From: Hymenobacter edaphi
Lineage (GTDB): Bacteria; Bacteroidota; Bacteroidia; Cytophagales; Hymenobacteraceae
Length of the DNA: 64,000 nucleotides
Assembly (NCBI RefSeq): GCF_003258365.1
Contig: NZ_QHKM01000003.1
Span: forward strand, 585,326-649,325
Reading direction: 5' to 3'
Of this stretch, positions 42,762-51,575 are shown one piece after another. Each line of letters begins with the position of its first letter. The first letter of the stretch is position 1. The position numbers and the translations under genes were made by a program. The notes beneath the pieces are model-generated. The model did not search any database. It was given only the letters and a program-made list of their open reading frames with translations, and had not been told where the DNA came from.

Positions 42762-44162
42762 ATGAAACTACTGTTACCCGGCCTGGCCCTGGGCGCCCTG
42801 GCGCTGGCGCCGCTAAGCCTGCACGCGCAAAACGAGCTGAGCAACTTCGGCTCGACGGGCCGCGGCGGCGTGGCCAATACCTTCGTGAGCGACTACCAGG
42901 CCATCGGCATCAACCCGGCCAACCTGGCCCGCATCGGCAGCCCCAAGTTTTCCATCGGCCTGCTGCAGTACGGGGTGGGCATCGGCTCCCAGTCGCTCAC
43001 GCGCGAGCAAATGCTGCGCTTCGTCAAGCGCGTGGACGACAAGCTGACCACGGCCGAAAAGCAGGAGCTGGCCAAGGCCTTCACCTCCGACAACGCCCTG
43101 AACCTGAACGCCGACGTGATGACCTTCGGGGCTTCGGTGGATTTGCTGGGCATCGGTACGGTGGCCATCAGCAACCAGCAGCGCGTGGTGACGCACATGG
43201 GGCTGAACAAGAACATGGCCGAAATCCTGTTCCTGGGCAAGAACGCGCCGATTTACCAGCAATACACCTCCGGCACCACCATTCCGCTGGTGTCGACGGC
43301 CCTGCAGGGCACGCGCCTGCAGATGAGCTGGCTGAACGAGTTCAACGTGGCCTTCGGCCGCCGCCTGCTCGACAACGACATGTTTCAGCTTTCGGCCGGG
43401 GTGGGCTACCGCTACATCGAGGGCGTGGGCGTGGTCGACATCCGGGCTGAGGACGGCAAGCTCGAAGCCTTCGGAGCCGTCTCGCCGCTGTTCGACATCA
43501 ACTACGGCAAGCTGGCGCAGAATCCGCAGTTCAACTACCGGCAGGGCGGCTCGGGCCTGCGCCCGGTGGGCACCGGCAACGGCGTGGACCTCGGGGCATC
43601 AATGGAAATCGGCAAGTCGCTGCGCCTGGGCCTCTCCGTCACCGATATCGGCAGCATGACCTGGAAGGGCAACCTGCTCACGGCCAACGACCAGAAGCTC
43701 AAGCAGCTCAGCTCCGAGGGCATTGGCTCGTACAACCTGTTCAAGGAAGTCACCCAGCTGGTGACGGCCGGCACCGACAGCCTGTTTCAATACCAGCCCA
43801 GCGCCAGCCGCTCGGAAAGCCTGCCCACCAAGCTGCGCGCCGGCGCGGGCCTGCGCATCAGCGAGTATTTCGAGGTGGGCGTGGATGCCACCCTGCCCAT
43901 GAACGACGTGGCCGGTAACCTGCCCAAGCCCTTCGTGGGCGCCGGCGTCGACTACAAGCCGGTGCGCTGGCTGCGCCTGAGCAGCGGCCTGAGCGGCGGG
44001 GCGGGCTACGGTTTCAGTTTGCCCCTGGGCCTCACGCTGGCCACCAAGCACTACGAAGCCGGCATCAGCACCCGCGACCTGGTGGGCCTGTTCACCTCCG
44101 AGCACCCCTACGTGTCGGTAGCCGCCGGCTTCCTGCGCTTCAAGTTCGGGGAGCAGAAGTAG
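42762..44162 (+). CDS. DUF5723-like secreted / outer-membrane protein
   Basis: 466 residues from MKLLLPGLALGALALAPLSLHAQ (signal peptide). The body has the features of Bacteroidota barrel proteins: NPANLARIGSPKFSIGLLQYGVG, LGASMEIGKSLRLGLSVTDIGSMTW, FVGAGVDYKPVRWLRLSSGLSGG, ending FLRFKFGEQK. The pattern fits the DUF5723 family; function unknown. The chosen ATG starts the signal peptide. Confidence 0.75.
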   Translation: MKLLLPGLALGALALAPLSLHAQNELSNFGSTGRGGVANTFVSDYQAIGINPANLARIGSPKFSIGLLQYGVGIGSQSLTREQMLRFVKRVDDKLTTAEKQELAKAFTSDNALNLNADVMTFGASVDLLGIGTVAISNQQRVVTHMGLNKNMAEILFLGKNAPIYQQYTSGTTIPLVSTALQGTRLQMSWLNEFNVAFGRRLLDNDMFQLSAGVGYRYIEGVGVVDIRAEDGKLEAFGAVSPLFDINYGKLAQNPQFNYRQGGSGLRPVGTGNGVDLGASMEIGKSLRLGLSVTDIGSMTWKGNLLTANDQKLKQLSSEGIGSYNLFKEVTQLVTAGTDSLFQYQPSASRSESLPTKLRAGAGLRISEYFEVGVDATLPMNDVAGNLPKPFVGAGVDYKPVRWLRLSSGLSGGAGYGFSLPLGLTLATKHYEAGISTRDLVGLFTSEHPYVSVAAGFLRFKFGEQK

Positions 44163-44176
44163 TATTGAGTAAACTA

Positions 44177-44305
44177 AGAACGTCATTCCGAGCTTGTCGA
44201 GGAATCTCGCGTGTTTAGTTCGTTAGTAACCTTCTCGTTGAACGAGGATACTACTATCAGACATCAGCACGCGAGACTCCTCGGCTTCGCTCGGAATGAC
44301 GTTCT
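44177..44305. repeat. Dispersed inverted-repeat element, copy D
   Basis: Outer arms AGAACGTCATTCCGAGC and complement; inner arms CTCGCGTG and CACGCGAG. Almost the same arms as copy C and also between convergent genes (stops at 44162 and 44319). Confidence 0.85.
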
Positions 44306-44318
44306 GTTTGTGACAGGG

Positions 44319-45416
44319 CTACTTGAAATAGCTCTGGATGAAAATCGGCAGGCCGAGCTTGCCGCGGCGGCCGCCGAGCTTGATGCCGTCGTCGGTGTAC
44401 TTGGCCGCCATGCCCAGGGCGTTGGGGTTTTCGATGATGCCGAGGAAGGGGTTGTCCTCGCGGGCCACGTAGATGCGGCCGTCGGGGCCGAGTTGCAGGG
44501 AGCCGATTTTGCGGTTGGCGGAGTTGCCTACGGCGGTTTTGGCGCCGGTCTTCAGGTCCACCTGCCACACCTGGGCGTTGCCGCCGCCGTTGCCGTTGCT
44601 GGTGGCGTAGAGCTTGGAGCCGTCGGACGAAAACTCCACCCCGTAGGCTTCCTCGAAAGGCCCGTACGACTTGGGGTTTTTCACCAGGCCGGTGGCGTTG
44701 TCGAAGTCGAACACTTCTACCTTATTCGCCTCGCGCCAGATGGCGGCGGCCAGTTTCTTGCCGTCGGGCGAGAATTTCATGCAGCCGATGGCGTTGCGGC
44801 CGGGGCCGGCGTGCATGGCGCCCACGTTGCTCAGGATGGGCTTGGTCTGCACCCCGTCGGGCGTGACGAGGTAGCTCACGAAGGCGTTGGAGTTCCAGCG
44901 GTGGCCCACCACCCAGATGTCGCGGCCGTTTTTGTGGCGCACGGCGGCCAGCTTTTCGGCCACCGGCGAGATGAGCAGGCCGTTGCTGCGCTTCACGTCG
45001 CCCATGCCCTCGGCGGCGGTCATGTCGACGGTGGAGTAGCGCATGCCCACGCTGTTGCCCTCGGCGGCGGTGGTGAAGATGTAGAACACGTTGCCGCTGC
45101 CCGGGTCGGGGATGATGAGGGCGCTTTGCGAGGAGGACTTGCTGCCCGCCAGGTTTTTGCCGTTGGGCATCAGCTGGTGCTGGCGGTTCCACACGTACAC
45201 GCCGTTGGTGTAGAACAGCAGCTGCCCGCGCGAAGTGCTGGCTACGCTGGAGCCTTCGTAGGTGCTCAGCTTGCCGTCGAGCAGCGGGGTGGGGGCGCCC
45301 TGGCGGAAATCCAGGCCGGCTTCCTGCCCGAAATACCAGATGGAAGCCTGTTGCTGGGCCTGGGCGGCAGTGCCGACGAGCAGCAGGGCCAGCGCGGAAA
45401 CGAAACGAGCGAACAT
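44319..45416 (-). CDS. Secreted beta-propeller protein
   Basis: 365 residues from MFARFVSALALLLVGTAAQAQ (signal peptide). IWYFGQEAGLDFRQGAPTPL and SLLFYTNG-like wording (RGQLLFYTNGVYVW) match the propeller found at the start of many large gliding/type 9 secretion-related proteins of Bacteroidota. Blades include CMKFSPDGKKLAAAIW, VEFSSDGSKLYATSNG and LQLGPDGRIYVAREDN. No C-terminal sorting domain is present. It probably binds partners at the cell surface. Confidence 0.75.
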   Translation of the reverse strand: MFARFVSALALLLVGTAAQAQQQASIWYFGQEAGLDFRQGAPTPLLDGKLSTYEGSSVASTSRGQLLFYTNGVYVWNRQHQLMPNGKNLAGSKSSSQSALIIPDPGSGNVFYIFTTAAEGNSVGMRYSTVDMTAAEGMGDVKRSNGLLISPVAEKLAAVRHKNGRDIWVVGHRWNSNAFVSYLVTPDGVQTKPILSNVGAMHAGPGRNAIGCMKFSPDGKKLAAAIWREANKVEVFDFDNATGLVKNPKSYGPFEEAYGVEFSSDGSKLYATSNGNGGGNAQVWQVDLKTGAKTAVGNSANRKIGSLQLGPDGRIYVAREDNPFLGIIENPNALGMAAKYTDDGIKLGGRRGKLGLPIFIQSYFK

Positions 45417-45495
45417 AAGCAGGAGAATTGCAGCGGTTGAGGCCTTCAACGCAAGACCGTGCCAAATGTGATGCGTCAGGCGCGGATGCGTGTAA

Positions 45496-45570
45496 GCCCG
45501 CAGCAGGCGCTAAACGCAGCGGACGCAGCGTTCAGCGCCTGCTGCAAAATCCTCGGCGTCCGCTGCGGGC
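45496..45570. repeat. Interleaved inverted repeats (possible pseudoknot)
   Basis: GCAGCAGGCGCT (45500-45511) pairs with AGCGCCTGCTGC (45534-45545); GCAGCGGACGC (45516-45526) pairs with GCGTCCGCTGC (45556-45566). The order A-B-A'-B' allows a pseudoknot. GCCCGCAGC (45496) can instead pair with GCTGCGGGC (45562-45570). Confidence 0.6.
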
Positions 45571-45604
45571 TAAAATCGAGGCGGAATCCAAGCGGAAAGC
45601 GTCC

Positions 45605-46171
45605 TTACACCATCCACTCGCCCGCCGTCAGCCGGGGCAGCAGCTGGCGCACGATGCGGTAGCTCAGGCCCCAGAGCTTATGCTCCCCGATGCGGATAAA
45701 CGACACTGGCGCCGACCGGGCCCAGCCGTCGAGCTGCCAGTCTTCGGTGGCGTGGCGGGCCGGGTCGAGCAGCTCGGCCACCGATACTTCCAGCACTTCC
45801 GCTACCTCGCGCTCCAGCCAGCGCCACACCGCCGGGCGGCTGATGCGGCCCAGGTAGGGCGTGACGCGGTAGCCGGTGGGGGTGCTCACATCGGGCAATT
45901 CGGCCAGCACCTGCACGGCCTCGCGCGGCAGGTATACTTCTTCCTCCGCCTCGCGCAGGGCTGTGTCGAGCAGGGAGGTGTCGGTGGGGTCCTGCTTGCC
46001 GCCGGGAAAGGCCAATTGCCCGCCGTGCACGCCGAAGTTGCTGCGCACGAGCAGCACCAGGCGCAGCTCGCCGGCATCGTCGCGGTACACGGGCACGAGC
46101 ACGGCGGCCTCGCGCAGCTGCGGCGCCGCAGGTGGCAGGTTGGTTTCGTCGGGGGCTATCAGGCCGTCCAC
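45605..46171 (-). CDS. Nudix hydrolase, CoA pyrophosphatase-like
   Basis: 188 residues from GTG. The Nudix box reads GGKQDPTDTSLLDTALREAEEEVYL, with the preceding FGVHGGQLAFPGG and the later LAELPDVSTPTGYRVTPYLG typical of CoA/acyl-CoA diphosphatases (NudL group). It would split CoA-type substrates to phosphopantetheine and ADP. It overlaps the VOC gene by 13 bases, so the two are translationally linked. Confidence 0.85.
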   Translation of the reverse strand: MDGLIAPDETNLPPAAPQLREAAVLVPVYRDDAGELRLVLLVRSNFGVHGGQLAFPGGKQDPTDTSLLDTALREAEEEVYLPREAVQVLAELPDVSTPTGYRVTPYLGRISRPAVWRWLEREVAEVLEVSVAELLDPARHATEDWQLDGWARSAPVSFIRIGEHKLWGLSYRIVRQLLPRLTAGEWMV

Positions 46172-46614
46172 GACTGCAGCTCAATGACGTTGCACTCCGG
46201 ATCGGCCACGTAGGCCCAGGTGATGGCGCGGCCCAGCGGGGTCATCTGCGTGACCACCTCGCCCAGGGCCGAGCCGCCTTCGGCCAGCACCACGGCGCGG
46301 GCGGCGGCTACGTCGGGCACTTCGAAGGCAATGTGGCCGAAGCCGGGGCGGTTGGGGGCGGTGCGGGCGCGGTTGGTCAGCGGGTCGTAGCCGAAGATTT
46401 CCAGCGTAGGGCCGCCGGGGCCGTGGCCGGGCAGGCGCAGGTGCACGCCGCGCTGCCGGGTGGCGCCGGAGGGCAGCGCCTCGTCGTGGTAGTCGCGCTG
46501 GGGCGAAGTCCGGGTGCAGCCAAACACCCGCTCGTAGAAGGCGGCCAGGGCTTCCCAGTCTTCGGCGGTAAGGTTGGTGTGGGCGTAGCGGGCGGAGAGT
46601 AGCGGCGTAGTCAC
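46159..46614 (-). CDS. VOC family protein (glyoxalase/dioxygenase fold)
   Basis: 151 residues from GTG. A VOC fold is indicated by YAHTNLTAEDWEALAAFYERVFGC, GVHLRLPGHGPGGPTLEIFGY, PGFGHIAFEVPDVAAARAVV and YVADPECNVIELQSW, with likely metal ligands H, E, H and E. The substrate cannot be told. Its stop lies inside the start of the Nudix gene. Confidence 0.85.
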   Translation of the reverse strand: MTTPLLSARYAHTNLTAEDWEALAAFYERVFGCTRTSPQRDYHDEALPSGATRQRGVHLRLPGHGPGGPTLEIFGYDPLTNRARTAPNRPGFGHIAFEVPDVAAARAVVLAEGGSALGEVVTQMTPLGRAITWAYVADPECNVIELQSWTA

Positions 46615-46777
46615 TAGTGTGTCGGGCGTTGGCGGGTAAAGCAGGACTCAGAACGAATGGGCAATATACCCATTGCGCCCAACCCGGCACGAATATTTAG
46701 CCCTGCTGATCGGCGCAAAGGCAATACGTTCGAGGCCAGCTGCCGGCCGCCACTGAGCCGCGCCCGGGCGAACCTGG

Positions 46778-47500
46778 CTACCGCACCACGTAGGCCCCGG
46801 CCGCGTCGGTGGGGGGCAGGGTGTGGTGCTGCTCGAAGTAGCGGTACACCGGTGCCAGCGTCTGCCAGAAGGCGTGGTGCGGGCTGTGCCAGCGGGCCTC
46901 CAGGTCGGTGGCGTTCAGCTCGAAGGGGAAGATGTGGACCGGTATGTCGGCCTGTCCGGCGGCGCGGGCCTCCACGGCCAGCACGTACAGCTCCTCGATG
47001 CAGGTATCGGTGATGGGCAGGCAGCCGATGGTGACGTTGGAGCCGTGGATGAAGATGTCGCCGCCGGGGTCCTGCTCGCCGCGGGCACGGTCGAAGGCGT
47101 TGGGGTAGTCGAGGCCCAGCGAGAGGTGGTAGAGGCTGTTGGGGTTGTAGCGGTCGATGCGGTAGCAGCCCTCGGGCACCTGTCCGTCGCCGGAGCGCAG
47201 CTTGGGCCCCAGTTTGCCGGAGGTGGCGGCAATGGCGTAGCGGCGCAGCAGCTGGTAGCGGCCCTGGCCGCGGTTGCGGGCCCACACCTCCACGCGCTGC
47301 CCTATTTTGAAGGCGCGCAGGTACAGTTCCAGCTGGTCGGCGGCGAGGTGGCGGCGCTGCAGCTCGGCTTGCAGGGTGCTCCAGCGGGCGGCGTAGGCCG
47401 TGCGTACCCGCGGGTAGCGCTGCTGGCCCTGGCGGAAGGTGGCATCGGTAGGATCGGGCCCGAACAGCAGGGGCCACAGCAGTAGCAGGAAGGCGCGCAT
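46778..47500 (-). CDS. L,D-transpeptidase (YkuD/YafK-like)
   Basis: 240 residues from MRAFLLLLWPLLFG (signal peptide). The catalytic motif IFIHGSNVTIGCLPITDTCIEE is HG-x3-S/T-x-GC with the Cys nucleophile, preceded by VPEGCYRIDRYNPNSLYHLS as in YafK relatives. It would link peptidoglycan stems or attach proteins to them in the periplasm. The gap to the VOC gene (46615-46777) shows nothing notable. Confidence 0.85.
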   Translation of the reverse strand: MRAFLLLLWPLLFGPDPTDATFRQGQQRYPRVRTAYAARWSTLQAELQRRHLAADQLELYLRAFKIGQRVEVWARNRGQGRYQLLRRYAIAATSGKLGPKLRSGDGQVPEGCYRIDRYNPNSLYHLSLGLDYPNAFDRARGEQDPGGDIFIHGSNVTIGCLPITDTCIEELYVLAVEARAAGQADIPVHIFPFELNATDLEARWHSPHHAFWQTLAPVYRYFEQHHTLPPTDAAGAYVVR

Positions 47501-47696
47501 GGCGGCAGCGAGTAACAATACGGCGCCATAACGGGGGTGCTGCGGCTGAGCGTATATGAGAATAAAGATATAGACGAGTTGCTTAAATTGATGAGCCTCC
47601 GCGCGAGAAACCCGGATAATTTACGGCCTGCGGCGGCGTTGATTTACCGATCTGCCCCAACCAGCTGACCCGCAAGCACAAACGCCCTGATTATTT

Positions 47697-48257
47697 ATGA
47701 GGCCTTCCTTCGTCTCCGCGCCGCCGGCTGCGCGCCCTTGCCCTGGCTCCACGCAGGCCACGCTGCGGCACTATGCCCCGGCAGCGCGCTACGCGAACTT
47801 CGTCTTGCTGGCCTTTTGCCTGCTGCTGGCCCTGGACTGGGCCCTGCCCGTGCGCCGCTACGAGCGCGAAGCCGTGCTCAGCCGCCTGGTGGTCCTGACC
47901 TCGTCTTCCGCCTCCGACCCGCGCATGGCCTACGACATCGTCACGCCCCACGCCCGGTTTCGCATCCCGAGCGAGCAGGGGGCCCGCGTGCGCGACGAGG
48001 ACCGCGTGACCGTGTGGATTACCCCGCTGCTGGGCGTGGTGCGGCAGGTCAGCGCCCCGACTTCGCCCGAGGGCGCTACTCCGTTTCGGCCCGCCAACGG
48101 CACCATCTACGGACCCTTCGCGCTGGCGCCGCTGCTGCTGCTGGCCGTGGCGCTGGTGGGCGCCTGGCCCGGCCGGTCGCCCGAAACGCGCATGAACACG
48201 GCCGTTGCCGGCGTGCTGCTCGCGCTGGTTACCTTGGGCATTCTGATTTGGGTGTAG
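47697..48257 (+). CDS. Hypothetical membrane protein
   Basis: 186 residues with three membrane segments (YANFVLLAFCLLLALDWALP, FALAPLLLLAVALVGAW, TAVAGVLLALVTLGILIWV) and a polar loop of about 65 residues between the first and second. No known motif. Divergent from the L,D-transpeptidase gene and followed by a strong terminator. Confidence 0.6.
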   Translation: MRPSFVSAPPAARPCPGSTQATLRHYAPAARYANFVLLAFCLLLALDWALPVRRYEREAVLSRLVVLTSSSASDPRMAYDIVTPHARFRIPSEQGARVRDEDRVTVWITPLLGVVRQVSAPTSPEGATPFRPANGTIYGPFALAPLLLLAVALVGAWPGRSPETRMNTAVAGVLLALVTLGILIWV

Positions 48258-48277
48258 ATGCAGCCACCCCGAAATGC

Positions 48278-48317
48278 AACCGCCCCGCCGCGTCAACTCG
48301 GACGCGGCGGGGCGGTT
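48278..48317. terminator. Strong bidirectional terminator
   Basis: AACCGCCCCGCCGCGTC-AACTCG-GACGCGGCGGGGCGGTT: a perfect 17-base stem between the membrane protein stop (48257) and the SDR stop (48369). Confidence 0.9.
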
Positions 48318-48368
48318 TTGATAGAAAAAAACGTCCTGCTGAGCTGGTAATTCAAGGTGTTCAACAAC

Positions 48369-49160
48369 TCAGCCGATGCTGCGAATCACGCCGCCGTCGA
48401 CGCGCACGGAGGCGCCGTTGGTGGCGGCGGCCAGCGGGCTGGCCAGATAGGTGACCATCGTGGCAATTTCGTCGGTGGTGATGAAGCGCTTCAGCAGCGA
48501 CGAAGGGCGGGCGTGGGCGAAAAAGTCCTTTTCTGCGTCGGCGCGCGACTGGCCTTCGGCGGCCAGCTTGCCGATGAATTCCTCCACGCCCTCGGAGGCG
48601 GTGGGCCCGGGCAGCACCGAATTCACCGTGACGCCGGTGCCGGTGGTCAGCTCGGACAGGCCGCGGGCCACGGCCAGCTGGGCCGTTTTGGTGGTGCCGT
48701 AGTGAATCATTTCGGCCGGAATCTGCAGGCCCGATTCGCTGGAGATGAAGATGATGCGGCCCCAGTTCCGGGCCAGCATCGGCGGGAAATACTGGCGCGA
48801 AAGGCGCACGCCGCTGAGCACGTTCACCTCGAAGAAGCGCAGCCAGTCCTCGTCGGCAATGTCGGCGAAGGGCTTCGGCTCGAAAATGCCCACGTTGTTG
48901 ACCAGAATATCGACCGTGGGCACCGCGGCCAGCAGGCGCTGCACCTCGTCGGCGTGGCCAAAATTGACGGCCACGCCGCGCACCCGGGCCCCGGGCGTCT
49001 CGGCCAGGATGGCGGCGCGGGCCTGCTCGAGGCGGGCTTCGGTGCGGCCGGTGAGGATGACTTCGGCGCCCTCGGCGGCCAGGCGCTTGGCAATGGCCAG
49101 GCCAATGCCGCCGGTGGAGCCCGTAACCAGGGCCGTTTTATCGGTGAGTTGTAAGTCCAT
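48369..49160 (-). CDS. SDR-family oxidoreductase
   Basis: 263 residues from MDLQLTDKTALVTGSTGGIGLAIAK, the NAD(P)-binding TGxxxGIG motif. NNVGIFEP stands for NNAG; the catalytic set is Ser of FISSESG and YGTTK. VNSVLPGPTASEG and GASVRVDGG end the fold. Likely NADPH-linked reduction of a ketone or ketoacyl group; the substrate is unknown. The longer in-frame start at 49319 is rejected as it adds sequence foreign to the family. Confidence 0.92.
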   Translation of the reverse strand: MDLQLTDKTALVTGSTGGIGLAIAKRLAAEGAEVILTGRTEARLEQARAAILAETPGARVRGVAVNFGHADEVQRLLAAVPTVDILVNNVGIFEPKPFADIADEDWLRFFEVNVLSGVRLSRQYFPPMLARNWGRIIFISSESGLQIPAEMIHYGTTKTAQLAVARGLSELTTGTGVTVNSVLPGPTASEGVEEFIGKLAAEGQSRADAEKDFFAHARPSSLLKRFITTDEIATMVTYLASPLAAATNGASVRVDGGVIRSIG

Positions 49161-49382
49161 GCGAAAACAAAGCGGAGGTGATGAAACTTCCTGCCTAAAC
49201 CGCCCGGCGCGGCGTTTGTCTGCCTGGCCCGAAAAAAGTCTGCCGCCGGCTGCCGGCAGTGGCCTGCCACCGAGCAACTTGCGGCAGCTCCGCTGCGGCG
49301 CCGCGGCCCGGCACCGCAAAGCTTTGCGCGCCGGCTACGTATGCAGGGGCGCTACTTCGTCAACCTTACGTTTCGGCTCCTT

Positions 49383-49868
49383 ATGTCCTTTTCTTCCGCC
49401 CGCCCCGAAGACCTGCTCATCGACGCTGCCCGCCGCGGCGACGTGGCCTTTATCCGCGAACTGCTGGCCGCCGGCGTCGACGTGAACACGCAGAACGGCA
49501 AGGGCTTCACCCCGCTCATCATTGCCACCTACGACGACCAGCTGGAGGCCGCCCGCGTGCTGCTGGAGGCCGGCGCCGATGTGAACGTGCAGGACGTGAG
49601 CGGCAACACGGCCCTGATGGGCGTCAGCTTCAAGGGCTACGCCGACGTGGCCCGCCTGCTCATCCAGCACGGCGCCGACCTGGACCTGCAGAACGGCAAC
49701 GGCGGCACCGCGCTGATGTTTGCTACCCTTTTCGGCCGCCACAACATCGTACCCATCCTGCTCGAAGCCGGCGCCGACACCACTCTGCGCGACGTGCGCG
49801 GCCTCTCGGCCCGCGACCTGGCCATTCAGCAGGGCAACGACGTGGCCCTGCAACTGCTGCCGGCCTAA
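49383..49868 (+). CDS. Ankyrin-repeat protein
   Basis: 161 residues from MSFSSARPEDLLIDAARRGD. Four to five ankyrin units are clear: VAFIRELLAAGVDVNTQNGK, LEAARVLLEAGADVNVQDVS, ADVARLLIQHGADLDLQNGN and HNIVPILLEAGADTTLRDVR. No signal peptide, so a cytoplasmic binding protein. An in-frame ATG at 49341 is possible but weaker. Divergent from the SDR gene. Confidence 0.88.
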   Translation: MSFSSARPEDLLIDAARRGDVAFIRELLAAGVDVNTQNGKGFTPLIIATYDDQLEAARVLLEAGADVNVQDVSGNTALMGVSFKGYADVARLLIQHGADLDLQNGNGGTALMFATLFGRHNIVPILLEAGADTTLRDVRGLSARDLAIQQGNDVALQLLPA

Positions 49869-49888
49869 CCGTTGGAGGCCCCGGGCCT

Positions 49889-50007
49889 AGAACGTCATGT
49901 CGAGCCCAGCCGAGACATCTCGCGGGCTGACGCATGAGAGTAAAATCCTCGTTCAACGAGCAGGTCACGATCGAGCGGGATGTCTCGGCTGGGCTCGACA
50001 TGACGTG
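49889..50007. repeat. Dispersed inverted-repeat element, copy E
   Basis: Perfect 26-base arms at 49892-49917 and 49981-50006, beginning ACGTCATGTCGAGCCCAGCC. Continues with CTCGCGGG inside. Same AACGTCAT...GAGC design as copies C and D; lies between the ankyrin and GNAT genes. Confidence 0.85.
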
Positions 50008-50088
50008 CCTAAAAGGCCAACCACATGCCCAAGACCGCCCAAGCCACCCAGATGGCGCATCTGCCCGCCGCTGGCGTTATTGCGCTGC

Positions 50089-50571
50089 ATGAACCAGCCC
50101 GTCGTCATCCGCCCCTACGAGCCTCGCGACCAGGCCGCCTGCCTGGCCCTGTTCGACGGCAACTGCCCGCCGGCCTTCGACCCGGCCGAGCGAAGCCTGT
50201 TCGAGCGGTATCTGGCGGGCCCGCCGGCCGATTTCTGGGTGCTCGAAGCCGAGGATGCGGTGCGCGGCTGCGGTGGCTACGGCTCCCGCGACGAGGGCCG
50301 GAGCTGGGAGCTGTACTGGGGCATGATTGACCGGGCCTGGCACGGCCGGGGGCTGGGCCGCCGGCTGCTGCAGTACCGCCTGGCCCGGCTACAACGCCTG
50401 CACCCCGCCGCGTCTGTCGTCAGCCGCACCTCGCAGCACTCCGCCGGCTTTTTCGCCCGCCACGGCTTTCGGCTGCACCGCGTCGAGGAAGACTTCTGGG
50501 GCCCCGGCCTGCACCTCTACGATATGAGCTGGCCGCCCGTCGGGCCCGACGCGGCGGTAGCCGCGCCCTGA
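50089..50571 (+). CDS. GNAT-family N-acetyltransferase
   Basis: 160 residues from MNQPVVIRPYEPRDQAACLALF. The acetyl-CoA loop is RAWHGRGLGRRLLQYRLARL (form R-x-x-G-x-G/A); the C-terminal strand reads AGFFARHGFRLHRVEEDFWGPG. It acetylates an amine; the target is unknown. The ATG is chosen because upstream in-frame sequence overlaps palindromic copy E. Confidence 0.87.
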   Translation: MNQPVVIRPYEPRDQAACLALFDGNCPPAFDPAERSLFERYLAGPPADFWVLEAEDAVRGCGGYGSRDEGRSWELYWGMIDRAWHGRGLGRRLLQYRLARLQRLHPAASVVSRTSQHSAGFFARHGFRLHRVEEDFWGPGLHLYDMSWPPVGPDAAVAAP

Positions 50572-50602
50572 CGCCCGCCATCCACGGCCTATCTTGCCCA
50601 CC

Positions 50603-51559
50603 ATGACACCCGCCTACGCCCCCGATATTCTCGGCCCCGATTTTGAGCAGCGGCGCCTGGCGCAGCCCGCCGACTACGAGGGTCCGGTGGTGAGCACGCT
50701 GGTGCGCCGAGTCGGGGCGGCCGGGATGCGCCGGGCCGTGCTCTACCTGCACGGCTTCACCGACTACTTTTTTCAGCGCGAGCTGGCCGAGCAGTGGGCC
50801 GCCCACGGCTACGGCTTCTACGCCCTCGATCTGCGCAAGTACGGCCGCTCCCTGCTGCCCCACCAGCGCCCCAACAACGTGCGCGACCTGCGGGAGTACT
50901 TCGCCGACCTCGACGCGGCCCGCGCCGCCATCCGGGCCGAGGGCGCCGAAACGGTGGTGCTCAACGGCCATTCTACCGGCGGGCTCATCAGCGCCCTGCA
51001 CGCGGCGGCACACCCCGGCGCCTGGGCTGCGCTGGTGCTGAACAGCCCCTTTCTGGAGCTGAACCAGCCCCGGTGGCTGCGCCAGGGCGTGGTGCCCCTG
51101 GTTGCGGGCCTGGGCCGCGTGCTGCCCGATCTGCCCGTGCCCGGCAACCTGCCCTTCGGCTACGGCGAGAGCCTGCACCGCCAGTACCACGGCGAATGGG
51201 ACTACCGCCTCGACTGGAAGCCGCGCAAGGTGTTTGCCGTCAATGCCGGCTGGCTGCGCGCCATCCGGCGCGGGCACCAGCAGGTGGCGCGTGGCCTGGG
51301 CATTGCGGCGCCGCTGCTGGTGCTGCACTCGGCCCGCACGGTGCAGCAGTACCATCCCTTCAACGACGAATACTTCCAGGCCGACGGGGTGCTGAACGTA
51401 GCGCACATTCACGACCTAGCCCCGCACCTGGGCCCGCACGTGACTACCGAAACCATCGAAGGCGGCATGCACGACCTGGTCCTCTCGCGCCCGGCGGTGC
51501 GCGCCGAGGTGTACCGGCGCATGTTCGCGTGGCTGGAGGCCGTATTGGGCGCCGAGTAG
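50603..51559 (+). CDS. Alpha/beta hydrolase (monoacylglycerol lipase-like)
   Basis: 318 residues from MTPAYAPDILGPDFEQRRL. LYLHGFTDYFFQ is the oxyanion region, LNGHSTGGLISALHA the nucleophile elbow (Ser), and GGMHDLVLSRP carries the catalytic His. No signal peptide. The family cleaves esters or lipids; the substrate is unknown. A TTG nine bases upstream is also possible. Follows the GNAT gene by 31 bases. Confidence 0.88.
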   Translation: MTPAYAPDILGPDFEQRRLAQPADYEGPVVSTLVRRVGAAGMRRAVLYLHGFTDYFFQRELAEQWAAHGYGFYALDLRKYGRSLLPHQRPNNVRDLREYFADLDAARAAIRAEGAETVVLNGHSTGGLISALHAAAHPGAWAALVLNSPFLELNQPRWLRQGVVPLVAGLGRVLPDLPVPGNLPFGYGESLHRQYHGEWDYRLDWKPRKVFAVNAGWLRAIRRGHQQVARGLGIAAPLLVLHSARTVQQYHPFNDEYFQADGVLNVAHIHDLAPHLGPHVTTETIEGGMHDLVLSRPAVRAEVYRRMFAWLEAVLGAE

Positions 51560-51575
51560 CAGCGGTGCTGGCCGC

